Origin: Desulfolithobacter dissulfuricans
GTDB lineage: Bacteria; Desulfobacterota; Desulfobulbia; Desulfobulbales; Desulfobulbaceae
NCBI RefSeq assembly: GCF_025998535.1
Contig: NZ_AP024233.1
Location: 310,001 to 374,000, forward strand
Direction of reading: 5' to 3'
Length of the DNA: 64,000 bases
The notes beneath the pieces were generated by a model that saw only the letters and a program-made list of their open reading frames with translations, was not told where the DNA came from and ran no database searches. Below are positions 46,847 through 56,008 of the stretch, piece by piece (position 1 is the first letter of the stretch; each line of letters begins with the position of its first letter). The position numbers and the translations under genes are program-made.

Positions 46847-48326
46847 GTTGTTCGTTTCCTTGTCTAGTTTTCATCGGTTGATATTTTTCTGGCCCCAAGA
46901 AAGATTTCGCATCCCCCCGGGGATTGCGAACGTATTTATGCCCCCCCAGGGGCATGACCTTGGGACCGAATGGATTTGCCGTTCCGAGAAACAATCCCGC
47001 AGGAGAGGCCACCATGGTCCGTAAACCGATATTGTAGGGGTTGCCCATGCCATTGGTTGTTACCGGGATCCAGTTCTCCCCGTCAAAAGAACGAAAAAGA
47101 TCGAACCCGGCATGATTGTCGATAATGAATCTTTCGCCCAGTTCATTAACAATATTGACAAAACTCTGCGGCCAGCTTTCCCTTCTGGCATAGGGTATCA
47201 TGATACTCCAGTCAAAGGTGGACAGGTATAGCCAGTCATCATAGGCGCACATTTTCCAGAAGTATCCGTTGAAAAAGTTGTCAAATCCCGACAGGTATCC
47301 GGAGAGAGGATATTTGTGGCCATCCGGTGTGTCCCTTTCCTCACCGACGATCAGGTCCCAGGAGCCGTCGGGATGAATCCGGATGAGCTCGGGAGGGGCC
47401 GGACCGATATTGTTCTGCCTGTCGATTCCTCCGCCCTGAATGGCGCTGCCGACATAAAGGGCCCCCTTGAAGGGATACATGCTCAGAACGCATTGGTTAT
47501 GTTTGCCGCGGTAGGCCCCTTTTTCGATGATCCGTTCCCAGCGGTAAGGCGGTTCACCCTCGGCGTCGGTTCGCCAGACCTGATAGCCTTCCAGGTTGAA
47601 GGTGCCGACATAGAGATAGTCGCCAAAGCCTACCATTTCAAAAACAGTCTTGTTGCCGATATCTCCGAAGCCGAAATCGCTCACCGGTTCCCATTGCCCG
47701 GCGGCCGGGTTCCGGCTTTCGTACACAATGGAATGGGACGAGGTATTGGGGTTGCCTCCTCGGGCGCCTGCCGGAGTCGTGTAGAGTCGACCCTTGAAGG
47801 TGGCCAGGGTTCTGATGGTGGTTACCGGCAGGCCGATCAGGCCGGGTTCGCAGCTTATGTCGAAATTCCGTCCATCTTCAGTCCGCAGGAGTACCGGGCC
47901 CCGGCCCTTTGCCGGTGACCAGGTGGCCACGTAGAGGGCCGGTGGATTTTCCTCTTCGTTGACCACCATTCCCCTGTAGCCCAGTTCCCTGGGGATGGGT
48001 TTGCCGTGGCTGCCGGTGATGACCGGTGATTTGAAAACTCTCTCCCAGGTATCGGTACCGGGATCATAGCGCCAGATTTCAGCCCGCAGGTCAAGGTCGA
48101 AGGGTTTTTCCGGGCATTCCACCGGCCAAGGGTCCAGGGCGATGGGCAGCCGCGCCTTCATGAGGGGAAAGTTTCCCCTGGTCGTCGCCACGTACAGGTG
48201 CCCGTTGAACCAGGCCATGGAGTGGGCGTAGGCGTTGAGACCGTCGCCGAACCCACCATAGGCGATAAGACGGAAATCCTGTTGTCGCAGGCCGGGATGA
48301 ATGCCGAGCCGATGGTAGTCAGTCAC
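46839..48326 (-). CDS. Seven-bladed beta-propeller protein, unknown function
   Basis: A 495-residue protein without a signal peptide or recognised family. Seven strand motifs of the type xLYVxT occur along it: GHLYVATTRGN, ALYVATWSP, RLYTTPAGA, YLYVGTFNL, ALYVGSAIQ, WLYLSTFDW and GLFLGTANPFGPK. That spacing fits a seven-bladed propeller with one strand pattern per blade. Propellers are usually binding platforms or enzymes. It overlaps the PqqD/HlyD fusion gene, so the two are probably translated together. The GTG start has only a weak ribosome site. Confidence 0.75.
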   Translation of the reverse strand: MTDYHRLGIHPGLRQQDFRLIAYGGFGDGLNAYAHSMAWFNGHLYVATTRGNFPLMKARLPIALDPWPVECPEKPFDLDLRAEIWRYDPGTDTWERVFKSPVITGSHGKPIPRELGYRGMVVNEEENPPALYVATWSPAKGRGPVLLRTEDGRNFDISCEPGLIGLPVTTIRTLATFKGRLYTTPAGARGGNPNTSSHSIVYESRNPAAGQWEPVSDFGFGDIGNKTVFEMVGFGDYLYVGTFNLEGYQVWRTDAEGEPPYRWERIIEKGAYRGKHNQCVLSMYPFKGALYVGSAIQGGGIDRQNNIGPAPPELIRIHPDGSWDLIVGEERDTPDGHKYPLSGYLSGFDNFFNGYFWKMCAYDDWLYLSTFDWSIMIPYARRESWPQSFVNIVNELGERFIIDNHAGFDLFRSFDGENWIPVTTNGMGNPYNIGLRTMVASPAGLFLGTANPFGPKVMPLGGHKYVRNPRGDAKSFLGPEKYQPMKTRQGNEQRG

Positions 48327-48374
48327 TGCCGAAACCTGTGTTGGTCATGGAATTGTTCTTTTGAGGCGCTGGGT

Positions 48375-49286
48375 TCAATATACGAGGTGCTGGCGCAGGG
48401 GCGCAAGGGGAGGGGACTGCGATTTGCTCCAGAAAAGATGACAGGTTTCAACCACTTCATCCTGGCGGGACAGGGGAAAGAAGTGGCCTGCGTTGCGGAA
48501 AATATGGAAATCCGCCTGCGGCCAGACATCCTTGAGAAAATGCATCGTGGGCAACGCCTGGGAATGTTCTCCGTACATGGCCATTAGGGGAAGTTCCAGC
48601 CGGGACAATCTGTCTGCGCAAAGCCCGTCGGGCGCCATTATTTCTTTTTCCGCCGCTTCTGTTGCAACAAGCTGGAGCCATTTCAAAGCGGTTCGTCTGT
48701 CGAAGCGGCAGATAAGAGGCCCAAGGGCCTGCTTGATTTCAGGAGCAAAACTGGCCTGGCCGGCTTTCATCCTGGCGATCACCGTCAGTAGATGATAGCC
48801 GAAAAAAGGATCCTCGCTGTCAATGGGGATGTTGAATCTGTTCAGCAAGGTCGCGATATCACGGCCCTGTTTCCAGGGGAACCGATTCGCATTCTTTCTG
48901 CCTTCCCAGAGATGGGTGTCGGCAAGGACCAGGCTGGCAACAGAGTCGGGCCGGCGGCAGGCGTGGCACAAGGCAACAGCCCCGCCGTAGCTGTGGGCGA
49001 GAAAATGCGCTTTCTCGATACCGAGAAATTCCAGTAGCCCTGCCAGGTCCCTGGCCATACTGTCGGGTGTGTAGCCCCCTTGTGGTACAGAGGACCTTCC
49101 ATGTCCCCTCAGATCGTACAGGGTGACATGGAAGCTGGCCCTGAATTCCTCCACGTAGTGAGGGCACCAGAAAGCCAGGCTGGTGGCCAGTCCATGTATC
49201 AGAACCAGTTCCTCGGCCGCCTCGTTGGCTGTGCACTCAATTCGCATGTAATTGAGCTTTATTCCATTTATTTCCGCTGAGGGCAT
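48375..49286 (-). CDS. Alpha/beta hydrolase
   Basis: A 303-residue alpha/beta-hydrolase-fold protein. LVLIHGLATS gives the oxyanion region, LYDLRGHGRSS follows, the nucleophile elbow is AHSYGGAVA (Ser about 98), and the His is in NAGHFFPLS near the end. It has no signal peptide and would act in the cytoplasm, possibly as a thioesterase releasing the product from the synthase. The proximity to the KS-AT genes supports that role, but many hydrolases share this fold. Stop of the previous gene is 6 bases upstream. Confidence 0.88.
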   Translation of the reverse strand: MPSAEINGIKLNYMRIECTANEAAEELVLIHGLATSLAFWCPHYVEEFRASFHVTLYDLRGHGRSSVPQGGYTPDSMARDLAGLLEFLGIEKAHFLAHSYGGAVALCHACRRPDSVASLVLADTHLWEGRKNANRFPWKQGRDIATLLNRFNIPIDSEDPFFGYHLLTVIARMKAGQASFAPEIKQALGPLICRFDRRTALKWLQLVATEAAEKEIMAPDGLCADRLSRLELPLMAMYGEHSQALPTMHFLKDVWPQADFHIFRNAGHFFPLSRQDEVVETCHLFWSKSQSPPLAPLRQHLVY

Positions 49287-49292
49287 CTGTTC

Positions 49293-50897
49293 TCACTCCA
49301 TGTAGCCCAGCATTTTGAGCTGTTCCAAAAGCCGTTCTTTCTCGTCTTCGGACATCTTGTCCGCTCCTGTTTCCTTTTTCTCCAGCACGGTCGGATCCCC
49401 GAGGCATACGGGATGGTCCTGCAGTTGGGAGTCGGTGAACAAATTTTCAGGCACCCGCCCTTCCATGTTCCGCGGTACCTTCAGGCCGAGGCTGTACAAC
49501 AGTAACGCGCCGGCATCGACAATATCGCATGGAGCTACAGTTTCATTTTCCCTGATTCCTCTGCCGCAGGCAATGAGGATCCCTTCTGGATGATGGGTGC
49601 CGGCAACTTCTTCCCGCGGCTGCACCACCGGTTTTTTATTTTTTATGGATACAAAACCGAAATCCCTCAGGACCAGCAGGAGGTCCGGGGCGTCGGCCAT
49701 GGCCGGGCCGGAAAATACCTCCTCGCGTTTATGGATCCCGGTGATGATCCGTTCGCCGGTGGCCGGATCGCGCAATTCCCGGAGATCCTCGATGAGTTGT
49801 TCCCTGAAGCGTTCATATTCCTGTTCCGGCACTCCCGGATCTCCGGGGTTCCGGGCGACCCGGATCGTAATGCCGTTGCTGGAGGGTGTGCTGCAGTAGG
49901 CGGTGGTTCCTGACCAGTCCAGGTTGGCGAACATGCTCTCCTCGCGCCTTTTCGCAGCTTCGGTGTCGGGCATTTCTTTCCACTTAAGGTATCCCTTCTC
50001 ATGCAGATAGGTGTTGATGCGCACGACCTCGTAGGTTGTCGTGAAACCGTGATCCGAGACCAGAAATACCTGCGCATCCGGGCCGGCCGCGGTCACGAGC
50101 TCCTGGATGTATCCGTCGAGGTTCCGGAAGTATTCCAGGCAGAGGGATCGCATGCGGTGATAATATTCATCCCTGTCTGTCTCCTGCACTGTTGGATCGA
50201 GAAAATGCCAGGCCTGGTGCTGTATCTTGTCAACACCATCGAACATTACTGCCATGAGATCTGGTTGCTCTGTTTCCATCAGATATTTCGCAATGGAGAA
50301 CCAGAGGCGTTCCCGGGGAAGATGGTAGCGTATCCAGTCTTCTCTCTCTGTGGCGGAAAGTTCGGTGACCGCCTTTTTTTCAAGTTCGAAATCCCATGCC
50401 AGTTCCCGGGGATTGAAATCAGGCAGGTCCTGGCGCAGCCGGTCGTAAAGATCTTTGGGGGTTGTGTTGTTTCTGAGGTGGCGCCACGGAATAAATCCGG
50501 GAATCATTACCCCGTTGATGTCGTCGGGAGGCGGGGCCGTAAAGGGAAAATTCAGGGCCACAATACGTTGGCCGGCCCTGCTGGCCAGGGACCAGATGGT
50601 TTCGACCCTGCAGTCTCTCGCATCGTAGAGCGTGAAAAAAATATCGTTGTCAGCTTCTTCGGAGCGGATGAAATCGTAGATGCCATGATGTCCCGGAGAG
50701 TACCCTGTCATCAGGGATACCCAGGCAGGCGGGGTGAGGGGATTGGGCGTGGACCGGAGGATACCTCGGGATCCTTTTCTGTACAGGGATGCCAGAAAAG
50801 GCATGGTTACTTCCTCTTCTCCATGCTGGGCGGTCAGAGAGTCCAGAATGGTGAAAGTGGCGCCGTCAAGACCGATCAGCAGTGTTTTTGTTCCCAT
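49293..50897 (-). CDS. Type I phosphodiesterase/nucleotide pyrophosphatase family protein
   Basis: A 534-residue alkaline-phosphatase-superfamily protein. Metal ligands and the nucleophile can be seen: LIGLDGATF near the start, TPPAWVSLMTGYSPGHHGIYDF with the Thr nucleophile, FDGVDKIQHQAWHFLD, VSDHGFTT and THHPEGILI near the C-terminus. No signal peptide is present. It ends with a helical tail of charged residues. It may remove or transfer a phosphate-containing group during product maturation. The ATG at 50897 follows AAGGAGC; ACP and this gene are 10 bases apart. Confidence 0.85.
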   Translation of the reverse strand: MGTKTLLIGLDGATFTILDSLTAQHGEEEVTMPFLASLYRKGSRGILRSTPNPLTPPAWVSLMTGYSPGHHGIYDFIRSEEADNDIFFTLYDARDCRVETIWSLASRAGQRIVALNFPFTAPPPDDINGVMIPGFIPWRHLRNNTTPKDLYDRLRQDLPDFNPRELAWDFELEKKAVTELSATEREDWIRYHLPRERLWFSIAKYLMETEQPDLMAVMFDGVDKIQHQAWHFLDPTVQETDRDEYYHRMRSLCLEYFRNLDGYIQELVTAAGPDAQVFLVSDHGFTTTYEVVRINTYLHEKGYLKWKEMPDTEAAKRREESMFANLDWSGTTAYCSTPSSNGITIRVARNPGDPGVPEQEYERFREQLIEDLRELRDPATGERIITGIHKREEVFSGPAMADAPDLLLVLRDFGFVSIKNKKPVVQPREEVAGTHHPEGILIACGRGIRENETVAPCDIVDAGALLLYSLGLKVPRNMEGRVPENLFTDSQLQDHPVCLGDPTVLEKKETGADKMSEDEKERLLEQLKMLGYME

Positions 50898-50907
50898 GGT
50901 AGCTCCT

Positions 50908-51189
50908 TTATACCCTCTGTGCCACATAATCGGCGATCTGGCTGACCGTCAGGTCAGATACATAACTTCCGTCTTCCATCAGCAGGGACTGAAAGCCTAT
51001 TTTTTTGCCGTAGAACTGTTCAATAGCGACACACAGCTGGATAATATCGACCGATGCGAAATCAAGGTCTTCGACCAGGGACGTCCGGCCCGATATTCCA
51101 TCGGCCAGGTCAAGTCCCCAGTCCTGAACAAGATCCTCGATTATTTCAATCAGTGATTTTTCGACGTTTTCTCTGTTGGTAGATGACAT
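50908..51189 (-). CDS. Stand-alone acyl carrier protein
   Basis: A 93-residue acyl carrier protein. The phosphopantetheine site lies in VEDLDFASVDIIQL (Ser about 46), and helices before and after fit the four-helix fold. It should carry acyl groups as a thioester for the synthase next to it, and would be activated by the phosphopantetheinyl transferase encoded 107 bases upstream. The DFASVD motif is a variant of the common DSLD. The ATG follows AGGAAGGAA. The 51190-51296 gap has no gene; it contains a weak TACAAT -10-like box. Confidence 0.9.
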   Translation of the reverse strand: MSSTNRENVEKSLIEIIEDLVQDWGLDLADGISGRTSLVEDLDFASVDIIQLCVAIEQFYGKKIGFQSLLMEDGSYVSDLTVSQIADYVAQRV

Positions 51190-51296
51190 TTCTGAGATTC
51201 CTTCCTGATAAATATATTGTATGCGGTAAATCTTTTATGTGGTAGTTTTTTTGCAGGCCGTTCCCATATGAAACCTTTGGTTGAAGGTCCCTTCCA

Positions 51297-52988
51297 TCAG
51301 GGAGAGGGAGGGGCAATGGCATACGCTGCGATGCAGGATCCTTTTTTCAGTATGTTCACGGGCACCTGTCGGTCGCCGAGGTGGACCACCGCCTGCCGCC
51401 ACTGGTTGTCGAAGACAACCCGGTACTGTCTGGGGTTACCTTGCAGGCCGCACTTGAAATATTTCGAAGCAGCCTCTCTGGCACACCAGATAAAAAACAT
51501 CTTTTCGCGCAGAGGCTCTCCTTCAAGCCCTTCCAGCATCAGCTGCTCCGACTCTCTCAGGGTTGCCGATACCAGTTCCAGATCAAAAGGCCTGTCGAGA
51601 TGTTCAAAGTCTACCCCTATGGTCCGGCCGGGAGGAACGATGGCGGCCAGGGCCATCTTCCGGTCATGGGAAAGAGATATTTCGGGCAGGGCAATACCCT
51701 GATCCACGACCGTTTCCACGTAGGGAGCCCCATGTTCGTCATGCAGCACAACGAGGTCTGCCGGAAAGATCGTCAGGTCCATGTGAGTCCGAAGCCAGTG
51801 AATGATCCCTTCCTTGATACAGATGCGCCCAAAGAGCCATTCCATCTGTCTGCGTAAAGGTTTTGACGTCATTTCGAGCCAGCTGTCGTACTCTTCCCAA
51901 CTCAACAGGGCTCTGGCGAGAACGCGAAGAAAAATCCGCCCGGACTGGGCGCAGAATTTTTCCGGTAAATAATCCAGTCGCCACAGGACAATATCATCCT
52001 GTTGGTCGGTAAAGAGGCGGCCCAGTCTACCCTGTAACGGATCCTTGCGCACTTCATAAAATCTCTGCGGAACAGGGAAGAAAATGTTGGACAGGCCCGA
52101 CATCCGGAAGAGGGCGTTTCCGTTGTTATCAAGACATTCGAAGTTCCAGAGATGATCACCGTCCCGGGAACCTGGCGATCTCCTGCCGGTAAGGGTGAGA
52201 TTGTCCAGGGTGGTGGGTTGTTTTCCGTAGAGCTCAATCCGGTCTATGGTCGAGGGGAAAGAGTTGAATGCCGGGCCCTCGCGGTGAGCTGTCCAGTAGG
52301 CGGCAAGTTGCCCGGTGGCGTCCAGCAGCACAGGGTTGAGGATCAGCTCGGGTATTTTTTCAGGTTCAAAAAAGCCGGTCAGGGACAGTTCTCCCAGTTT
52401 GGCCTCGATTCCGGTCTCGGCCCAGCCGGTAATCCTGCGTATACTTTGAAAGGTTGGCCCGTGAAACATGCCGGTGGTGTACAGTTCGTCCGGTTGCCAT
52501 CGGTATTCCCGGGTTCCGGTGAGAATCGGTAATGGTTTCAGCAGTCTGTCGACCTGAAACGAGTAAAGAGCTGAAACCGCCGGTTTGCCGTTGTGCAGAA
52601 TAACCGCACTGAATTTTTCCGGCATGTCCTTGAGCCGTTCCGCTCGGACCTCGAGGGTAATTTCATCGGAATCAAGGGCAATCCAGTCAAAAGATTTGAT
52701 GTTTTCTATCGTCTGGACATTGACGTCTCCGGCGGCAAGTGCGCAGGCCTCGGCCATGATTTCAAGGCTGACCATCAGGGGGACGCACGAGAGGCCAACC
52801 ATGTTTTCCTGGAGAGAGCTTTTGCCGGACAGGATATGATCCTGCAGAAAATGGTCTGCAAAAACATCGAGTACTGTCCGCGCAACGCAGAGGTTGCTGT
52901 CAAGTTCTTCTATGAAGTCAAGAAAGGGAGCGGATACCTCGTCGTCAATGGATTGTCCTTCATGGAATTCGACATACCCCTCGTCCAT
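51297..52988 (-). CDS. Polyketide-type dehydratase fused to phosphopantetheinyl transferase
   Basis: A roughly 563-residue protein from ATG 52988. The N-terminal double-hotdog dehydratase has an active-site DHILSG (His about 51) and, in the second half, FHGPTFQSIRRI and the Asp of LLDATGQLAAYW (about 223). The C-terminal part is a 4'-phosphopantetheinyl transferase with GVDFE (about 458-462) and WCAREAASK (about 501). It would dehydrate the 3-hydroxyacyl intermediate and load the cofactor on the ACPs. Its start overlaps the upstream gene by about 80 bases. One extra base in the five-G run at 52990-52994 would join the two frames into one KS-AT-DH-PPTase protein. Confidence 0.85.
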   Translation of the reverse strand: MDEGYVEFHEGQSIDDEVSAPFLDFIEELDSNLCVARTVLDVFADHFLQDHILSGKSSLQENMVGLSCVPLMVSLEIMAEACALAAGDVNVQTIENIKSFDWIALDSDEITLEVRAERLKDMPEKFSAVILHNGKPAVSALYSFQVDRLLKPLPILTGTREYRWQPDELYTTGMFHGPTFQSIRRITGWAETGIEAKLGELSLTGFFEPEKIPELILNPVLLDATGQLAAYWTAHREGPAFNSFPSTIDRIELYGKQPTTLDNLTLTGRRSPGSRDGDHLWNFECLDNNGNALFRMSGLSNIFFPVPQRFYEVRKDPLQGRLGRLFTDQQDDIVLWRLDYLPEKFCAQSGRIFLRVLARALLSWEEYDSWLEMTSKPLRRQMEWLFGRICIKEGIIHWLRTHMDLTIFPADLVVLHDEHGAPYVETVVDQGIALPEISLSHDRKMALAAIVPPGRTIGVDFEHLDRPFDLELVSATLRESEQLMLEGLEGEPLREKMFFIWCAREAASKYFKCGLQGNPRQYRVVFDNQWRQAVVHLGDRQVPVNILKKGSCIAAYAIAPPSP

Positions 52989-55900
52989 TGGGGGCGTGCT
53001 CCCCAATCTCCGGCAGAACCCGGAAGGGAAGGTGTGCCGGCCGCAGTCGCGGCAGGTCCGGCGCAGAACGCTGTACCTGGGACCGGTATCCCGTTGTCGC
53101 CTGAATCTCCGCGAGGTTGCGCAGCGAAAACAGTACTGCGCAGGATCGAAACATCATGTTGATCCAGGTGGATCACCGGCATGGTGTTGTCCAGCACCAT
53201 GCCCCTGGCAGAGTCCTGTTCCTTGTCAGGATTCCGGGCCGTTGACCGGGACCGGAACAGGTTCCCGAGGTCCATGTCCACCCTGTTGGCAAAGAGGAAA
53301 GCCAGGACGGTGAGAAACTGCTGGAGGCTGTTTTTCTTTCTGATGTTGAGGGGCAGGGCAACCGCGTCTTTCCCTTTCAGGATATCGTTGACAAAGGCGC
53401 TGAGGTTCGCGGAGGGTCCCACCTCGATGAAGCATCTGGCACCGGCATCATACATTCTACGGACAGTTTCCGTGAAGCGCACCGTCGTGGACCACTGGCT
53501 TGCGGCCAGTTCCCTTGCCGCCGCAGGGTCGTCGGGAAACAGGTCCGCGGTGGCACAGGAGTAAAGGGGAATTTTCGGAGCGCCAAGTTGCACCTGGTCG
53601 TAATATTTCCTGAACGCCTTGGAAACAGCCGCAAAACGGGGAGTGTGATACCCCCTGTCAAAGGGCAGCAGGATGCATATTCCTCCTTGCCGGACAAGAT
53701 CCTCCTGGACAGCGGCAATGGTGTCCCGGTCTCCGAAGAGTATCACTTGGCTGGCGCAGTTATCCATCGCGATAACCGGGTCCCCTGGCGCTTTTTCAAG
53801 ACACTGGAGGACGGTTTCCCTGGACAGGGCGCCAACTGCAAGCAGGGCCCCGGTGGGAACATCGCCGGCCGCCTGAACTTCCTGGTATACAAGGTTGAGT
53901 TCCTTTATGAGGTTGGCGAGCGTGGATTTACTGCTGGCCTTGATCGCACCCGAGGCCACAAGCGCCGAGGATTCCCCGGTACTGTGGCCAACCATCATGT
54001 CGGCCTTGACGCCCAGGTGTTCAAGGAGGGTGAAGAGTGCCTGGCTGCCGATGAACACTGCTTCGGAACCAGTGTCCATGGAATGAAGCCGCTCTTCGAG
54101 TTCGGCGCGCATTTTTTCGCCCGATTCACCTGGCGGTGGAAACAGAATGTCGGTACGCGACATGTCACCATCGTCGTAAATCCCGCTCCAGCAGTCAAAC
54201 CATTCCCGCACCTCATCAAAGTGAATGGCAAGATCAGCAAGCATTTCGAGGTACTGGGAACCTTCTCCGGGAAACATGAAAGCCAGTTTGCCGTTCAGAG
54301 GTCTGGAGCCAAACGATATGGAGTTGCGCAGGGTCCAGCTTTCCTCTGTTCTTCTGTCGGCAAGGTTTTTCAGCGCACTTTGGATTTTCCGACTGAGGTC
54401 CTGCCTGTCGGAAGCCACAAGTCCAAGGCGGTATGATTGTGCTTCATCCTCGAGAGCCAGGGTTGCGGCGATGGAATCGATCTCTTGCCCCGTGTCTGTG
54501 TCGAGCTGTTCCAGAAGGTCTTGCAGTTTGCCGGAGAGCGTATCCCTGTCCGGGGCTGAAAATACAAAAAGCTCCCAGGGCCACCGGGAAAGCGTGTCCG
54601 GTCTCCGGGCGACGGCAGGGGCTTCTTCCATGACGGCATGGGTGTTTATGCCGCCAAAGCCAAACGCGTTGACAGCGGCCCGGCGGACGAGTTCCGGTTT
54701 GGATATCCAGGGGCGGACCGAGGTATTGATGTAAAAGGGAGTGGTCTCGATGTTGAGTTCAGGGTTGACCCTGTCGCATATCGTCGGCGGCAGAATACGG
54801 TGGTGCAGGGCCAGGGCCGTCTTGATGACTCCGGCTATGCCTGCTGCCGGTATGCAGTGACTGATCATCGACTTGACAGAGCCAAGGGCGATGTGCGCCA
54901 GTTGCCCGCGACGTTGTCCGAACACGTTGCCCAGTGCTTTGATTTCTGTCCTGTCCCCCAGGGGAATGCCTGTGCCATGGGCCTCGATGAGACGCACGGT
55001 CTCTGGATCGACCCGGCACGAACTGTAGGCTCTCTCGATGGCCAGGGTTTCGCCCTCGACACTCGGAGCCAGCAGTCCCTGTCCCCGGCCGTCACTGGAT
55101 TGCCCGATATCCCGGATGAGGGCATAGATTCTGTCTCCGTCCTCCAGGGCGTCTTCGAGCTTTTTCAGCGCGACAATGCCCAGACCCTCTCCCAGCAGGG
55201 TGCCATCGGCATCGGCCGCAAAGGGGCATACCCTTCCTTTTCGGCTCAGGGCGCCAAGCTCTGTGAAGATAATCGCCACTTCGGCCGGCAGGGAGGCATT
55301 TACTCCGCCGGCAAGCATCAGTCGGCTCCGGTTGCTCCGAAGCTCTTCGATGGCGGCATTGAGCGCCAGCAGAGAAGAGGAACAGGCGGCGTCAATCAGG
55401 TAATTGGGTCCCTTGAGGTTGAGCCTGTTGGCTATCCTGCCGGTCATCACATTGGGGACCAGTCCGGGATAGATATCCGTGTTGGACTGTGGCAGCCTGG
55501 CCTCCAGGGTTTTCCGTATCTTCTCCTTCTGAGCCGGGGTGAGATCGGGATAGAATGCTTCAAGCAGTTCCAGGGTCTGGTCCAGGACGATATGGTGCTG
55601 GACCATGTTGACCTGGCCCCGGTGCAGATAGGTGCTGTGACCAAGAATAATGCCTGTCTGGGAATGATCGTGCTCGTCCCCGAGGTATCCGGCATCGGCC
55701 AGGGCTTCCCAGGCAACCCGCAGGGCGAGAAACTGGTCCGGCTCCCCGCCATCCAGGGATCTGGGCATGATTCCGGATGGCCGTGGGTCAAAACGGTACA
55801 GATCCTTGAGATATCCGCCCCTGGCTGTGTGTATCCGGCCGCTTTCAATATAACGCTGTGCTTCCCATCCCGGGACCGGATCATCCACTGCATTGACAGC

Positions 55901-56008
55901 CCTGAGGATATTGTTCCAGAAGGACTTGAGGTCCGGAGCCTGGGGAAAGATACAGGCCATGCCGATGATGGCCACCGCCCCGTTTGTTCTGTTACTGTCT
56001 CGTGACAC
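52910..56008 (-). CDS. Ketosynthase-acyltransferase megasynthase subunit
   Basis: A 1032-residue KS-AT protein. The ketosynthase (about 10-455) has Cys in DAACSSS (about 209), His in EAHGTG (about 344) and His in ISHCIPAAGIAG (about 384), so it is catalytically complete rather than a chain-length factor. The acyltransferase (about 570-890) has GHSTGES (Ser about 676). The last 100 residues are Ala/Pro/Gly-rich and lose all similarity, which suits either a linker or a wrong frame after a missing base (52990-52994). The GTG start overlaps the stop of the large synthase by 17 bases. Confidence 0.9.
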   Translation of the reverse strand: MSRDSNRTNGAVAIIGMACIFPQAPDLKSFWNNILRAVNAVDDPVPGWEAQRYIESGRIHTARGGYLKDLYRFDPRPSGIMPRSLDGGEPDQFLALRVAWEALADAGYLGDEHDHSQTGIILGHSTYLHRGQVNMVQHHIVLDQTLELLEAFYPDLTPAQKEKIRKTLEARLPQSNTDIYPGLVPNVMTGRIANRLNLKGPNYLIDAACSSSLLALNAAIEELRSNRSRLMLAGGVNASLPAEVAIIFTELGALSRKGRVCPFAADADGTLLGEGLGIVALKKLEDALEDGDRIYALIRDIGQSSDGRGQGLLAPSVEGETLAIERAYSSCRVDPETVRLIEAHGTGIPLGDRTEIKALGNVFGQRRGQLAHIALGSVKSMISHCIPAAGIAGVIKTALALHHRILPPTICDRVNPELNIETTPFYINTSVRPWISKPELVRRAAVNAFGFGGINTHAVMEEAPAVARRPDTLSRWPWELFVFSAPDRDTLSGKLQDLLEQLDTDTGQEIDSIAATLALEDEAQSYRLGLVASDRQDLSRKIQSALKNLADRRTEESWTLRNSISFGSRPLNGKLAFMFPGEGSQYLEMLADLAIHFDEVREWFDCWSGIYDDGDMSRTDILFPPPGESGEKMRAELEERLHSMDTGSEAVFIGSQALFTLLEHLGVKADMMVGHSTGESSALVASGAIKASSKSTLANLIKELNLVYQEVQAAGDVPTGALLAVGALSRETVLQCLEKAPGDPVIAMDNCASQVILFGDRDTIAAVQEDLVRQGGICILLPFDRGYHTPRFAAVSKAFRKYYDQVQLGAPKIPLYSCATADLFPDDPAAARELAASQWSTTVRFTETVRRMYDAGARCFIEVGPSANLSAFVNDILKGKDAVALPLNIRKKNSLQQFLTVLAFLFANRVDMDLGNLFRSRSTARNPDKEQDSARGMVLDNTMPVIHLDQHDVSILRSTVFAAQPRGDSGDNGIPVPGTAFCAGPAATAAGTPSLPGSAGDWGARPQWTRGMSNSMKDNPLTTRYPLPFLTS

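Noticed and set aside
52960-53157. A 65-codon minus-strand frame across the KS-AT/DH junction
   Set aside because: It is the third frame of the overlap, has no ribosome site, and is not needed once a one-base difference between the two large frames is considered.
52910-56008. The second KS as a non-catalytic chain-length factor, as in PfaC
   Set aside because: It keeps the active-site Cys (DAACSSS) and both His residues, so it should be catalytic.
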